From Lachnospiraceae bacterium (GTDB taxonomy: Bacteria; Bacillota; Clostridia; Lachnospirales; Lachnospiraceae), in the NCBI GenBank assembly GCA_024697065.1, contig JAILGE010000011.1, positions 1 through 64,000 of the forward strand: DNA of 64,000 nt. Reading direction: 5' to 3'. Positions 7,546-15,753 of the stretch are shown piece by piece (the first letter of the stretch is position 1; the number at the start of each line of letters is the position of its first letter). Under the pieces are notes generated by a model. The model saw nothing but the letters and a program-made list of their open reading frames with translations. It made no database searches and was not told where the DNA came from. The position numbers and the translations under genes are program-made.

Positions 7546-9438
7546 ATGTCACTATTTGGAGCTTTATATGTAGGCACATCCGGATTACAGTCCAGCCAGG
7601 AAGCGCTGAATGTAGTCGCTCATAACGTGACCAATACAGACACCCAGGGCTATGTGCGCCAGCAGGTGTCTTATAATTCAAGAGAATATAACAGCCTTAC
7701 CAAGGATATCACCGGCGTATCTCAGAAGCAGACAGGCTTAGGTGTTTATATTGCCGAAGTACGTCAGGTCAGAGACCGTTTCGTTGACGAGTCCTACAGA
7801 AATCAGTACGGCAGGCAGGGCTTTTATGATATTTCATCGGATGCCATCGAAGAGATCCAGGAAGTAATGGGCGAACTCGATGGTCCCATCTTCTACGAAT
7901 CAATGAACAGTATCTGGAGTGCTATCGAGGAGCTGGCAAAGGATCCCGACAGTGAAGTCTGCCAGTCCATGCTCATCCAGTATGCGCAGTCATTTACGGA
8001 AGCTGCACATAATGTTTATAAGGATTATTCGGATTACCAGGATAAGCTTAATGTAAAGATAAAAGATTCGGTTGACCGCATCAACGAGCTTGGTAATAAG
8101 ATCTACGAGCTCAATGAGAAGATCCGCGGAATCGAAGCCGGCGGTATTGAAAATGCCAATGACTACAAGGACGCTCTCAACCAGGCAATGGATGAGCTGG
8201 CAAACCTTGCCAATGTAACATACAGCAGGGATTACTACGGAAATGTTCTTGTGAGACTTGAGAATCATGACTTTGTAACAATGAACAAGGTCAATGAAAT
8301 GGGTGTTAAAGCAGACGAAGAGAATGCCGGATTCTATGAAGTCTACTGGCCGGATTCGGCGAAGATGCTTGGAAGAGATAATTACGGAAAGCCGATCTAT
8401 AATGCAGATACAGCACCTGTATTCGATTTTTCAATAGAGATATCGGCGTCCAAGAATACAGATGTGGGAGCACTGAAGGCACTTGTACTTGCAAGAGGTG
8501 ATCACAGAGGTAATTATACCGATCTCGAAGGTAAGATGAGAAAAGTTGTAACTGACGGAAGCGGAAATGAGACCGTGACAAACTTTTCTTATACCGAACA
8601 GGATCTGGCGGATATTCTGGCTGATATTAAGGTGGGAGCACAGCAGACACCTCCCAGATATACCAATTTCTCCGAGAATACCGACAGAGCGGGAACCAAG
8701 TATTACAGCTATACGGATGAGGCAGGCAGGGATGTAACGCTGCAGGTGGTGGTATCACCGGAAGAGAATTATGCGAAGGTGGCAGATTCCGTAATGATGA
8801 ATACCATGGCTGAGTTTGACGGACTGGTTCACAGCGTTGTGACCGCCATCAATCAGGCCCTTATAGATGCAGCTGAAAATGCCAGACTTGCGAAACCCAA
8901 TTCAAACTATATGAGAGATGCTGCAGGAAATCCCATACTCTTATTTGAGCGTACTTCCTGTGATGAATTCGACAGTTCCCATAATGTAAATCCGGAAGAT
9001 CCGACAGATTCACATACATGGTTCTCATCATTAAATATATGTGTAAATAAGGATCTGCTCCAGTATCCTACACATCTGGGGCTGGTAAAGGATGACGGAT
9101 CCGTTGATTACGAGACAGCAGCTACTTTCCGTGATGCTTTTACCAAAGCAAAATATGTTTTAAATCCTACGCTTTCGAATCAGATATCCATACAGGATTA
9201 CTATTCGAACTTTATGGCACAGATCGCCAATTCCGGCAATGTGTACCAGAGCCTTAAAAAGAATCAGGAACTGACGGTCAATCAGATAGAAGGTACCCGA
9301 CAGGGATCTATCGGAGTATCGACCGATGAAGAACTCTCGAACATGATCAAGTTCCAGAATGCATACAATGCAAGCAGCCGTTTTATCAATGTGATAGATG
9401 AGTGCACGGAGCACATAATCACACAGCTCGGATCGTGA
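7546..9438 (+). CDS. flgK: Flagellar hook-associated protein FlgK (first copy)
   Basis: 630 residues. FlgK (HAP1) forms the first ring of the hook-filament junction. The N terminus shows the family pattern SLFGALYVGTSGLQSSQEAL and NVTNTDTQGYVRQ; the C terminus returns to the D0 coiled coil (LSNMIKFQNAYNASSRFI to the end). The middle is variable. Exported by the flagellar type III system, so no signal peptide. It is followed 10 bases later by a second, longer FlgK-type gene; the two share the same AAGCCTATGTCA start context. It could differ in filament partner or expression from the second copy. Confidence 0.93.
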   Translation: MSLFGALYVGTSGLQSSQEALNVVAHNVTNTDTQGYVRQQVSYNSREYNSLTKDITGVSQKQTGLGVYIAEVRQVRDRFVDESYRNQYGRQGFYDISSDAIEEIQEVMGELDGPIFYESMNSIWSAIEELAKDPDSEVCQSMLIQYAQSFTEAAHNVYKDYSDYQDKLNVKIKDSVDRINELGNKIYELNEKIRGIEAGGIENANDYKDALNQAMDELANLANVTYSRDYYGNVLVRLENHDFVTMNKVNEMGVKADEENAGFYEVYWPDSAKMLGRDNYGKPIYNADTAPVFDFSIEISASKNTDVGALKALVLARGDHRGNYTDLEGKMRKVVTDGSGNETVTNFSYTEQDLADILADIKVGAQQTPPRYTNFSENTDRAGTKYYSYTDEAGRDVTLQVVVSPEENYAKVADSVMMNTMAEFDGLVHSVVTAINQALIDAAENARLAKPNSNYMRDAAGNPILLFERTSCDEFDSSHNVNPEDPTDSHTWFSSLNICVNKDLLQYPTHLGLVKDDGSVDYETAATFRDAFTKAKYVLNPTLSNQISIQDYYSNFMAQIANSGNVYQSLKKNQELTVNQIEGTRQGSIGVSTDEELSNMIKFQNAYNASSRFINVIDECTEHIITQLGS

Positions 9439-9448
9439 GGATAAGCCT

Positions 9449-11521
9449 ATGTCATCTACTTTCCTTGGATTAAATACAGCATATACAGGTCTTCAGTCTT
9501 CCAATGCATCGTTGAATACGACTGCAAATAACATTTCCAATGCGGAGACAAAGGGTTACAGCAGGCAGGTTGTTACAACGCAGGCCGCTGAATCCATCAG
9601 ATCATTTACTACTTACGGTTGCGTAGGCGCGGGCGTAGAGACAATTGCCATTGAGCGTGTACGTGATAATTTCTATGATCAGAAATACTGGAACAACCAG
9701 ACAAAGCTTGGCGAATATGAAGCAAAACAGTATTACATGCAGGTTCTGGAACAGTATTACACCGATGATGATACCGTTAACGGATTTACCACCGTTTATG
9801 AAGACTTTTATAAATCTGTTCAGGAGCTTTCCAAGAATGCCGGAGATACTACTGTAAGGCAGCAGATGATAGGTCAGGCGGGAAGGCTTACCACATACTT
9901 TAATGATATGTATACCAATCTGCAGAAGATGCAGTCGGATATCAATCAGGAGATCAAGGTTCAGGTAGACAGGATCAATTCTGTTGCGGAAGAGATCGCA
10001 TCCCTCAATAAGCAGATCAATATCATCGAGATGAATACGGGGGCGGTTGCCAACGAACTTCGTGACCAGAGAGATCTGCTGGTGGATGAACTTGCTGAGG
10101 TCGTTGATGTGGAGGTAACAGAAGTTCCCATTGTTGATTCCAACAATGAAGAACGTACCACAGGCGGAAACAGATTCATGGTAAAGATCTGCGGGCAGCA
10201 GCTTATAGACGGTAAGGATTATAAGACCCTCACCTGTGTTGTTCGCGATGTGGATAATAAGGTATGCCAGTCCGATATAGACGGACTGTATGATATTTAT
10301 TTCAGCGGCAGACAGGACTGGACCGATAAGGATTATCTGAGGAAAGGTGATGCCTTAAATATCTACGGAAACGCATCGGGAGGAAAGCTTTACGGGCTGA
10401 TGCAGATGCGTGACGGTAATAACGGTGAAGGTTTTGAAGGTGAAGTTGTTAATACCGGCGCTGCATATGAGAGAAATATTGAGGGTAAAGGATTTTTCGA
10501 CAGTGACGGGAACGGCGGATATGTTTACAATCCTGCGGGAACAGGACAGTATGACAAGCTTGATACCGTTAAGGTTAAGGTTACTGCGGATTATCTCATG
10601 GATATGAACAAGTTAAATCTTACCCAGTCGGGCGGTGTGATACAGATCGCCAGCAAGAATTATTATATTACCGGTGACTGGACCTTTGATTATACCGAGG
10701 GTCAGACAGATGCAGCCGGAAGACCTTATGCGGAATACACTTTTACGCTGGATCCCAACAGAAACAGCGGCAGTACTGTTATGAGCAGCGGATCATCTGC
10801 TTTTATCGGAAGATCCATTTCCTATCAGGGTATTCCTTACTACATGTCACAGATGAACGAGTGGGTAAGGATGTACGCAACTGCTACAAACAACATTTAC
10901 AGCGAAGGTGTGACGGATCAGGGAACCGACGGTATCAATTTCTTCAATTGCGAAGATAACGGTGGTGTGGCATATAAATTCGGTCAGCCCGGAGATACTT
11001 ATTCATACGAGCGCACGGGGACAGCAGGTCATACAATTTCGATCAAGTCAACGGATCCCAGCTATTATATGCTCACGGGTGGAAATTTCAGAGTAAATGA
11101 GCAACTGATAAAAGATGCGGATCTTCTTGCCACCAGGAAGAAGATCTATTCGACGGAAAACGGCGGACCTTATACCGACGGTGTCAATGAAGGTATAAGC
11201 AAGGATGATATAGTATCGGATATCATTGATCTTAAGACAAATAAGGATAAGATGGAATTCAGAGGGTGCGCTTCCGATCAGTATCTGGTATGTGTGCTTT
11301 CGGATGTAGCTCTCAATACCAACAGAGCAAACAATTTCACCAGCAATTATCAGTATCTTCAGAATTCTATCCAGAACCAGCGCCTGTCAGTATTCGGCGT
11401 GGACAATGATGAAGAAGCTGTAAATCTCACAAAGTATCAGCAGCAATATAATATGGCTTCGAAGATGATACAGACTCTTACGGAGATATATGACAGACTG
11501 ATACTACAGACAGGAGTATGA
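9449..11521 (+). CDS. flgK: Flagellar hook-associated protein FlgK (second copy)
   Basis: 690 residues. N terminus STFLGLNTAYTGLQSSNASL with NNISNAETKGYSRQVV is the FlgK signature; C terminus EAVNLTKYQQQYNMASKMI is the conserved D0 helix. The central domain is longer than in the first copy and only the ends are clearly alike, so this is an old duplication rather than a recent one. It is the last gene before a strong terminator, so it closes the flgM transcript. Tandem flgK genes occur in some motile Lachnospiraceae; whether both are in the same junction is unknown. Confidence 0.92.
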   Translation: MSSTFLGLNTAYTGLQSSNASLNTTANNISNAETKGYSRQVVTTQAAESIRSFTTYGCVGAGVETIAIERVRDNFYDQKYWNNQTKLGEYEAKQYYMQVLEQYYTDDDTVNGFTTVYEDFYKSVQELSKNAGDTTVRQQMIGQAGRLTTYFNDMYTNLQKMQSDINQEIKVQVDRINSVAEEIASLNKQINIIEMNTGAVANELRDQRDLLVDELAEVVDVEVTEVPIVDSNNEERTTGGNRFMVKICGQQLIDGKDYKTLTCVVRDVDNKVCQSDIDGLYDIYFSGRQDWTDKDYLRKGDALNIYGNASGGKLYGLMQMRDGNNGEGFEGEVVNTGAAYERNIEGKGFFDSDGNGGYVYNPAGTGQYDKLDTVKVKVTADYLMDMNKLNLTQSGGVIQIASKNYYITGDWTFDYTEGQTDAAGRPYAEYTFTLDPNRNSGSTVMSSGSSAFIGRSISYQGIPYYMSQMNEWVRMYATATNNIYSEGVTDQGTDGINFFNCEDNGGVAYKFGQPGDTYSYERTGTAGHTISIKSTDPSYYMLTGGNFRVNEQLIKDADLLATRKKIYSTENGGPYTDGVNEGISKDDIVSDIIDLKTNKDKMEFRGCASDQYLVCVLSDVALNTNRANNFTSNYQYLQNSIQNQRLSVFGVDNDEEAVNLTKYQQQYNMASKMIQTLTEIYDRLILQTGV

Positions 11522-11527
11522 TAAGAT

Positions 11528-11558
11528 CCGGTCGGGAATGATCCCGGCCGGTTTTTTT
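11528..11558 (+). terminator. Terminator of the flgM-flgN-flgK-flgK operon
   Basis: A 10-bp GC-rich stem (11528-11537 with 11542-11551, one G-T pair, loop ATGA) is followed by seven T. It separates the early part of the flagellar locus from the glycosyltransferase gene that follows. Confidence 0.92.
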
Positions 11559-11593
11559 GGGTATAATGAAAACAGAAAGGTTTATTCTTTATT

Positions 11594-12640
11594 ATGGATC
11601 ATCAAAAAAAGATAAGTCTGATCATGCCGGTACATAATGCTGCGGAATATCTGGATATTTCCATAGGCAGTGTATTGAAGCAGACTGTCGGGATCGATGA
11701 TGTGGAAATGATAATAGTGGACGATCATTCCGATGATGAAAGGACCGTGAAACGGTTAAAGGAATATGAATCGGCTTTTCCGGATAATATCATACTGATC
11801 CTAAACAGTGAAAATATGGGACCGGGAGGATGCAGGAATGTGGCAATGGGATACGCTACCGGAGAATATGTCATGTTTCTTGACAGCGATGACCGGCTGG
11901 ATGAAGATGCTTTTGAGTGTCTCTATGACATTGCAAAGCAGCATGATGCCGATGTGGTTGAGTTCGGATTTGTCAGAGAGACTTCTGCCGTTTACGGAGT
12001 AAAAAGATCTGACAGACGCAAAAATGAGATAGTATATTCATATACGATCTCTTCCGGGGAAGAAAGACAGGGGTTCGTCCTGCCTTCGGATTCGTCCGTC
12101 GTATGTTGGGATAAGATGTACAGAACCGGATTGTTAAGAGAGAATGATATTGTCTTTGCCGAAAGGATATCATATGAGGAACCTCCTTTTTCGTATATGG
12201 TCAGATTCTTTTGTAAAAAATATCTGAAGATATCGGAAGCTTTTTATCATTACTACAAAAGAGAAGGCAGCTGTTCTGATATTGAGAATTATAAGAAAAA
12301 CAGGTTCCATATCGTTGAAGGATATTTAAAACTTCATGAAGAATTTGTAAAGAGAGGGCTTGATAAACGGTATAAAGAAGAAATGGAATATATCTTCTGG
12401 TGTGGGGCTTTCTATCTGCCCCTGTTCAATATGGCTGCGGCAAATACTTTTTATGATGAAAAAGAATTCTATGATCTGCAGCGATGTGTAAAAGAGATCG
12501 TGGAGGATATCACCCAAAACCGGTATTTCAGGAGAGATTTCAAAGATCTGGGGATAATAGGTAAACTTACCTATGTACCGGAATACAAAGTACCGTTTGA
12601 AGATATCAGAGAACTTTTCTTTAAGATAGCCGGAACGTAA
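11594..12640 (+). CDS. Family 2 glycosyltransferase inside the flagellar locus
   Basis: 348 residues, soluble GT-A fold: ISLIMPVHNAAEYLDISI, IVDDHSDDERT and a clean DSDD at residues 97-100. The C-terminal 200 residues have the Tyr/Phe-rich character of GT2 enzymes acting on glycans and resemble the paralogue at 4104. It lies between flgK and flgL on the same strand but after a strong terminator, and a TATAAT at 11562-11567 could start its own transcript. Placement suggests a flagellin or hook-protein glycosylation role (inference). Ribosome site weak (AAAGG at about 11577). No obvious terminator follows, so transcripts may run into flgL. Confidence 0.88.
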   Translation: MDHQKKISLIMPVHNAAEYLDISIGSVLKQTVGIDDVEMIIVDDHSDDERTVKRLKEYESAFPDNIILILNSENMGPGGCRNVAMGYATGEYVMFLDSDDRLDEDAFECLYDIAKQHDADVVEFGFVRETSAVYGVKRSDRRKNEIVYSYTISSGEERQGFVLPSDSSVVCWDKMYRTGLLRENDIVFAERISYEEPPFSYMVRFFCKKYLKISEAFYHYYKREGSCSDIENYKKNRFHIVEGYLKLHEEFVKRGLDKRYKEEMEYIFWCGAFYLPLFNMAAANTFYDEKEFYDLQRCVKEIVEDITQNRYFRRDFKDLGIIGKLTYVPEYKVPFEDIRELFFKIAGT

Positions 12641-12660
12641 ATTTTTTTAGGGATGTGTGT

Positions 12661-12687
12661 TAGTATTATAAGAAAGCATGCCGATAT
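12661..12687 (+). promoter_or_regulatory. Likely sigma-28 promoter of flgL
   Basis: GCCGATAT at 12680-12687 is a perfect sigma-28 minus-10 (as in hag genes). At 15 bases upstream lies TAGT (12661-12664), only half matching TAAA, so the minus-35 is weak. It sits about 65 bases before flgL. Confidence 0.65.
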
Positions 12688-12696
12688 ACTCTATGA

Positions 12697-12747
12697 AAGA
12701 AAACTGAAAATGGCTTTTCTCATACGAAAATTCTCTTCGTGGAGGTA
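12697..12747 (+). repeat. Rearranged copy of the hairpin-ribosome-site repeat before flgL
   Basis: Pieces of the 3.8 kb repeat are joined here: the H2 edges (GAAAGAAAACT and GCTTTTCT) run directly into the right half of H1 (CATACGAAAATTCTCTTCG) and then TGGAGGTAA, the flgL ribosome site. The left arm of H1 is lost, so only weaker pairings (AGAAAA with TTTTCT) remain. Confidence 0.75.
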
Positions 12748-12751
12748 AATA

Positions 12752-14314
12752 ATGAGGATAACGAATAAGGTAATGCAGAATAATTCTCTGCGAAATATCA
12801 ATAACAATAAGGTACAGCAGGATATGTTCAATACTCAGCTTGCTACAGGCAAGAAGGTTGATAAGCCTTCCGATGATCCCGTTGTGGCGATCCGCTCTCT
12901 GCGACTGAGAAGCGATGTTGCACAGATCGATCAGTACTACAAGAGAAATATCGAGGATGCTTCCAGCTGGCTTCAGCTTACCGAAGGCTCCGCAAAGCAG
13001 ACTATTTCCGCTATTACGGGAATGATAGAAAAGTGCGAAAGCGGTGCGTCCGATCAGTACACGGTAGAAGATAAGCTCGTAATGATTGACAGTCTTATAG
13101 AGCTTAAGAATGAAGTATATCGTACGGGTGATTCGGATTACGCCGGACGTTATATTTTTACGGGATACAGAACAAACACATCTCTTTCTTTCGGAAATGA
13201 GGTGCCCGAAAATGAGACTTATCAGATAACGGAAGCCTTTGATTTCGATGATCTGGATGAGATGACATATGTGGATACCGGAAAGCTTTCCGATATCACA
13301 TCATCCAACTATTCAACCTACGGAAGCGGAACGACAGATGAAGTAACAGAGCAGTCCATAGAATCAATGCAGTATTACAGATTCAGAGTAGGCTACGATA
13401 ATCTGGACGGCACTGCGATTACACTTTCTGCGGTAGATGGAGATCCGCTTCCTGCGGGTATTCCCACTACGGCTGCTGTTGCCGCTGACAGAGACGCCGC
13501 TTACAATGCCGCAGCCTCCGGAACAGGTGTGTTCCAGCTTATCAAAGAAACCGGCGAAGTTGTGATGAGCCGAGATGTTTACGATGCCATCAACAATGCC
13601 AAGAATGCGGACGGCACTCACAGAAAGCTTTCCGTAACATATGAAAAATCCGAGTTCAGGAATACGGATCTGAGACCGGAGCACTATTACTACTGCAACA
13701 GATTCCCGCAGGGATCGGACAGCACTGATCCCGGAAATATAGAATTCAATGCCGATTATAAGAACAGCGGCGCCTGGGATCAGCCCATAGAATACCAGAT
13801 AGGTTTTAATCAGAAGATTCAGGTAAATTCATACGCGGCAGATATTTTTTCAACATCCATAGGACGTGATGTCAGTGAAGTGACCGACATAGCAGACAGA
13901 TTAAAGGATGTTATTAGTCAGGTGGATATGTTAAAGGGGCTGGCCGGGGATAAGACCAAGAGTGATGCAGAGCTTGCTGACATAAATGCAGAGCTTGATG
14001 CGGCGAAAAAGGCGAAGACGTATCTTTCCGATCAGCTTCAAAAGACATTCAGCAAATATATAACCAGGATGCAGGGCTATCTTGATATCGCGGATGAAGC
14101 CCTCACCCAGATGGGTAACAGAGGTGCGCAGTTAGATCTGGTAAAGAACAGACTTTCCGATCAGCAGACAACTTTCAAAGAGCTTCAGTCCAATAATGAA
14201 GATGCTGATGCGACAGAAGTTGCGGTACAGCTTTCAAGTGCTCAGGTGTCTTATGAAGCGGCACTTATGGCTACCGGAAAGATGATTCAGACTACACTTC
14301 TTAACTATTTATAA
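12752..14314 (+). CDS. flgL: Flagellar hook-associated protein FlgL
   Basis: 520 residues. FlgL (HAP3) links FlgK to the flagellin filament. The N terminus MRITNKVMQNNSLRNINNNK and QLATGKKVDKPSDDPV, and the C-terminal TEVAVQLSSAQVSYEAALMA helix, are the conserved flagellin-like D0/D1 parts. It is much longer than the roughly 300 residues of the enteric protein; the extra residues form a large variable centre (about 140-380). Ribosome site GGAGG comes from the dispersed repeat. Probably sigma-28 dependent. It begins the second half of the late flagellar locus. Confidence 0.92.
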   Translation: MRITNKVMQNNSLRNINNNKVQQDMFNTQLATGKKVDKPSDDPVVAIRSLRLRSDVAQIDQYYKRNIEDASSWLQLTEGSAKQTISAITGMIEKCESGASDQYTVEDKLVMIDSLIELKNEVYRTGDSDYAGRYIFTGYRTNTSLSFGNEVPENETYQITEAFDFDDLDEMTYVDTGKLSDITSSNYSTYGSGTTDEVTEQSIESMQYYRFRVGYDNLDGTAITLSAVDGDPLPAGIPTTAAVAADRDAAYNAAASGTGVFQLIKETGEVVMSRDVYDAINNAKNADGTHRKLSVTYEKSEFRNTDLRPEHYYYCNRFPQGSDSTDPGNIEFNADYKNSGAWDQPIEYQIGFNQKIQVNSYAADIFSTSIGRDVSEVTDIADRLKDVISQVDMLKGLAGDKTKSDAELADINAELDAAKKAKTYLSDQLQKTFSKYITRMQGYLDIADEALTQMGNRGAQLDLVKNRLSDQQTTFKELQSNNEDADATEVAVQLSSAQVSYEAALMATGKMIQTTLLNYL

Positions 14315-14321
14315 ACACAAC

Positions 14322-14350
14322 TTGTCACTTTGCACAAAAGATGATAAAAT
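14322..14350 (+). promoter_or_regulatory. Sigma-A-type promoter of fliW-csrA
   Basis: TTGTCA at 14322-14327, 17 bases, TAAAAT at 14345-14350, about 85 bases before fliW. It would allow fliW-csrA to be made from a vegetative promoter independent of sigma-28. Confidence 0.65.
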
Positions 14351-14435
14351 GAATTCGTCGGGATGTATATTTTTAACATGCCGGCGGATTTTTATCTCCA
14401 AATTATTACAAACGCGTGAGCGGAGGGAAGGTCAA

Positions 14436-14897
14436 ATGCAGATAAAAACAAGGATTTTTGGGGAAGTTACAATTGATGACAGCAAGATGATAAAGTTTCC
14501 GAACGGTATAGTCGGATTCCCGGATCTTACGGATTTTGCGCTTATCCATGACGCCGAACAGGGTGATCAGGCAGGTATAAGATGGCTGCAGTCCGTACAG
14601 GAACCTACTTTTGCAATGCCTGTAGTTGATCCTCTTATCGCTAAGGAAGATTATAATCCACTGGTTGACGATGATCTTTTAAAGGTTATAGGAGAGGGAG
14701 AAAATATCCTGGTACTTGTTACCATCACAGTTCCTTCGGATCTTTCCAAGATGAGTGTTAATCTTAAGGCTCCGCTTGTAGTTAATGTCGACACGCGTAA
14801 GGCTGTTCAGGTGGTTCTGGAAGAGGATTATCCGGTTAAGTTTTATATTTACGATATCCTTAAGTCACGCAAAGAAAATGCCGCTGATAAAAAGTAA
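14436..14897 (+). CDS. fliW: Flagellar assembly factor FliW (CsrA antagonist)
   Basis: 153 residues. FliW binds flagellin and, when free, binds and inactivates CsrA, so that flagellin is translated only when it is being exported (known in Bacillus subtilis and Campylobacter). The family pattern is clear: IKFPNGIVGFPDLTDFALI, then PLVVNVDTRKAVQVVL. The start is ATG 14436 with CGGAGGG at 14421-14427; the long upstream extension in frame is non-coding leader. csrA follows after 25 bases, the usual pairing. Confidence 0.95.
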   Translation: MQIKTRIFGEVTIDDSKMIKFPNGIVGFPDLTDFALIHDAEQGDQAGIRWLQSVQEPTFAMPVVDPLIAKEDYNPLVDDDLLKVIGEGENILVLVTITVPSDLSKMSVNLKAPLVVNVDTRKAVQVVLEEDYPVKFYIYDILKSRKENAADKK

Positions 14898-14922
14898 CAG
14901 CAGATGAAAGGCCGGTGTTAAT

Positions 14923-15144
14923 ATGCTAGCATTATCCAGAAAAAAGGGCGAAGCCCTTATCATAAATAATAATATCGAAGTTACCGTTCTTGAGGTCAAG
15001 GGAGATCAGGTCAAGATCGGTATCAAGGCGCCTAAGGAAATCTCAATCTACAGGAATGAAGTATACGAGCAGATCCAGGCGGCCAACAGAGAGGCTATGA
15101 CGGAACAGACTCCCGATGCATTGAACAAGCTGTTCAATTCATGA
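14923..15144 (+). CDS. csrA: Carbon storage/translation regulator CsrA
   Basis: 73 residues. CsrA is a homodimeric RNA-binding protein that recognises ANGGA motifs, often in hairpin loops, and blocks ribosome access. MLALSRKKGEALIINNNIEV, VKIGIKAPKEISIYRNEVY is a full-length family match, including the early Arg and the IYRNEV strand that forms the RNA-binding surface. Likely targets in this window are the two flagellin leaders, each with one AGGA-type loop plus one at the ribosome site. Pairs with fliW. Confidence 0.96.
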   Translation: MLALSRKKGEALIINNNIEVTVLEVKGDQVKIGIKAPKEISIYRNEVYEQIQAANREAMTEQTPDALNKLFNS

Positions 15145-15287
15145 TTTTATCGCGCATTGTATTATTTTTATCGACGTTATGACGATATAAATATTACGAT
15201 GTGGAAATGTAAAAGTTATTATGCGGTGGCGAGCCGTCTAATATAAGTTACCGGTAGGCAAAACATTTTCACATGGAGGTGAGAAAA

Positions 15288-15734
15288 ATGACAGTAGAAC
15301 CATTAGGAAGTGCAATGAGTTACAATGCACAGACAATGCGCCCTGCAGTACAGGAAGCGCAGACATCAGAGACCATGGAAGGTCAGCCTATAGAGTCCAA
15401 TGCTCCGCAGGTGGACAGTTCCACAATTTCGGTCGCAAAAACACAGACAGATGATGAGAGTCACGGAAATGACAACGGACAGAATAATGCTGCAAAGCAG
15501 AACTCTCAGCAGGTAACGGAAGAAGCTATCCGTAAGGCAATGAAGGAGCTGCAGAAGAAGAATACCAATTATATTTCCGAATTCGGTATTCATGAGCAGA
15601 CCAACCGCATTACCATCAAGATAGTTGACAAGAAGACGAAGGAAGTCATCAAGGAGCTTCCTCCGGAAAAGACGCTGGATATGATCGCAAGAGTCTGGGA
15701 GTATGCCGGACTTGTTGTCGACGAGAAGAGATAA
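15288..15734 (+). CDS. flaG: FlaG family flagellar protein
   Basis: 148 residues. The N-terminal half is Gln/Ser/Thr-rich and low complexity; the C-terminal 60 residues (FGIHEQTNRITIKIVDKKT, then VIKELPPEKTLDMIARVWE) are the FlaG domain. FlaG influences filament length in several bacteria; its molecular role is unclear. Start ATG 15288 with GGAGGTG at 15276-15282; the in-frame ATG 15273 overlaps that ribosome site. It lies 19 bases before fliD, as is typical. Confidence 0.92.
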   Translation: MTVEPLGSAMSYNAQTMRPAVQEAQTSETMEGQPIESNAPQVDSSTISVAKTQTDDESHGNDNGQNNAAKQNSQQVTEEAIRKAMKELQKKNTNYISEFGIHEQTNRITIKIVDKKTKEVIKELPPEKTLDMIARVWEYAGLVVDEKR

Positions 15735-15753
15735 AGAAAGGAGGTCATGACCT

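Noticed and set aside
15210-15244. Sigma-28-like promoter before flaG (TAAA with GCCGTCTA)
   Set aside because: Spacing is 19 and the minus-10 has mismatches; a weak sigma-A type TTATTA-N17-TAATAT fits as well. Neither is convincing enough to list.
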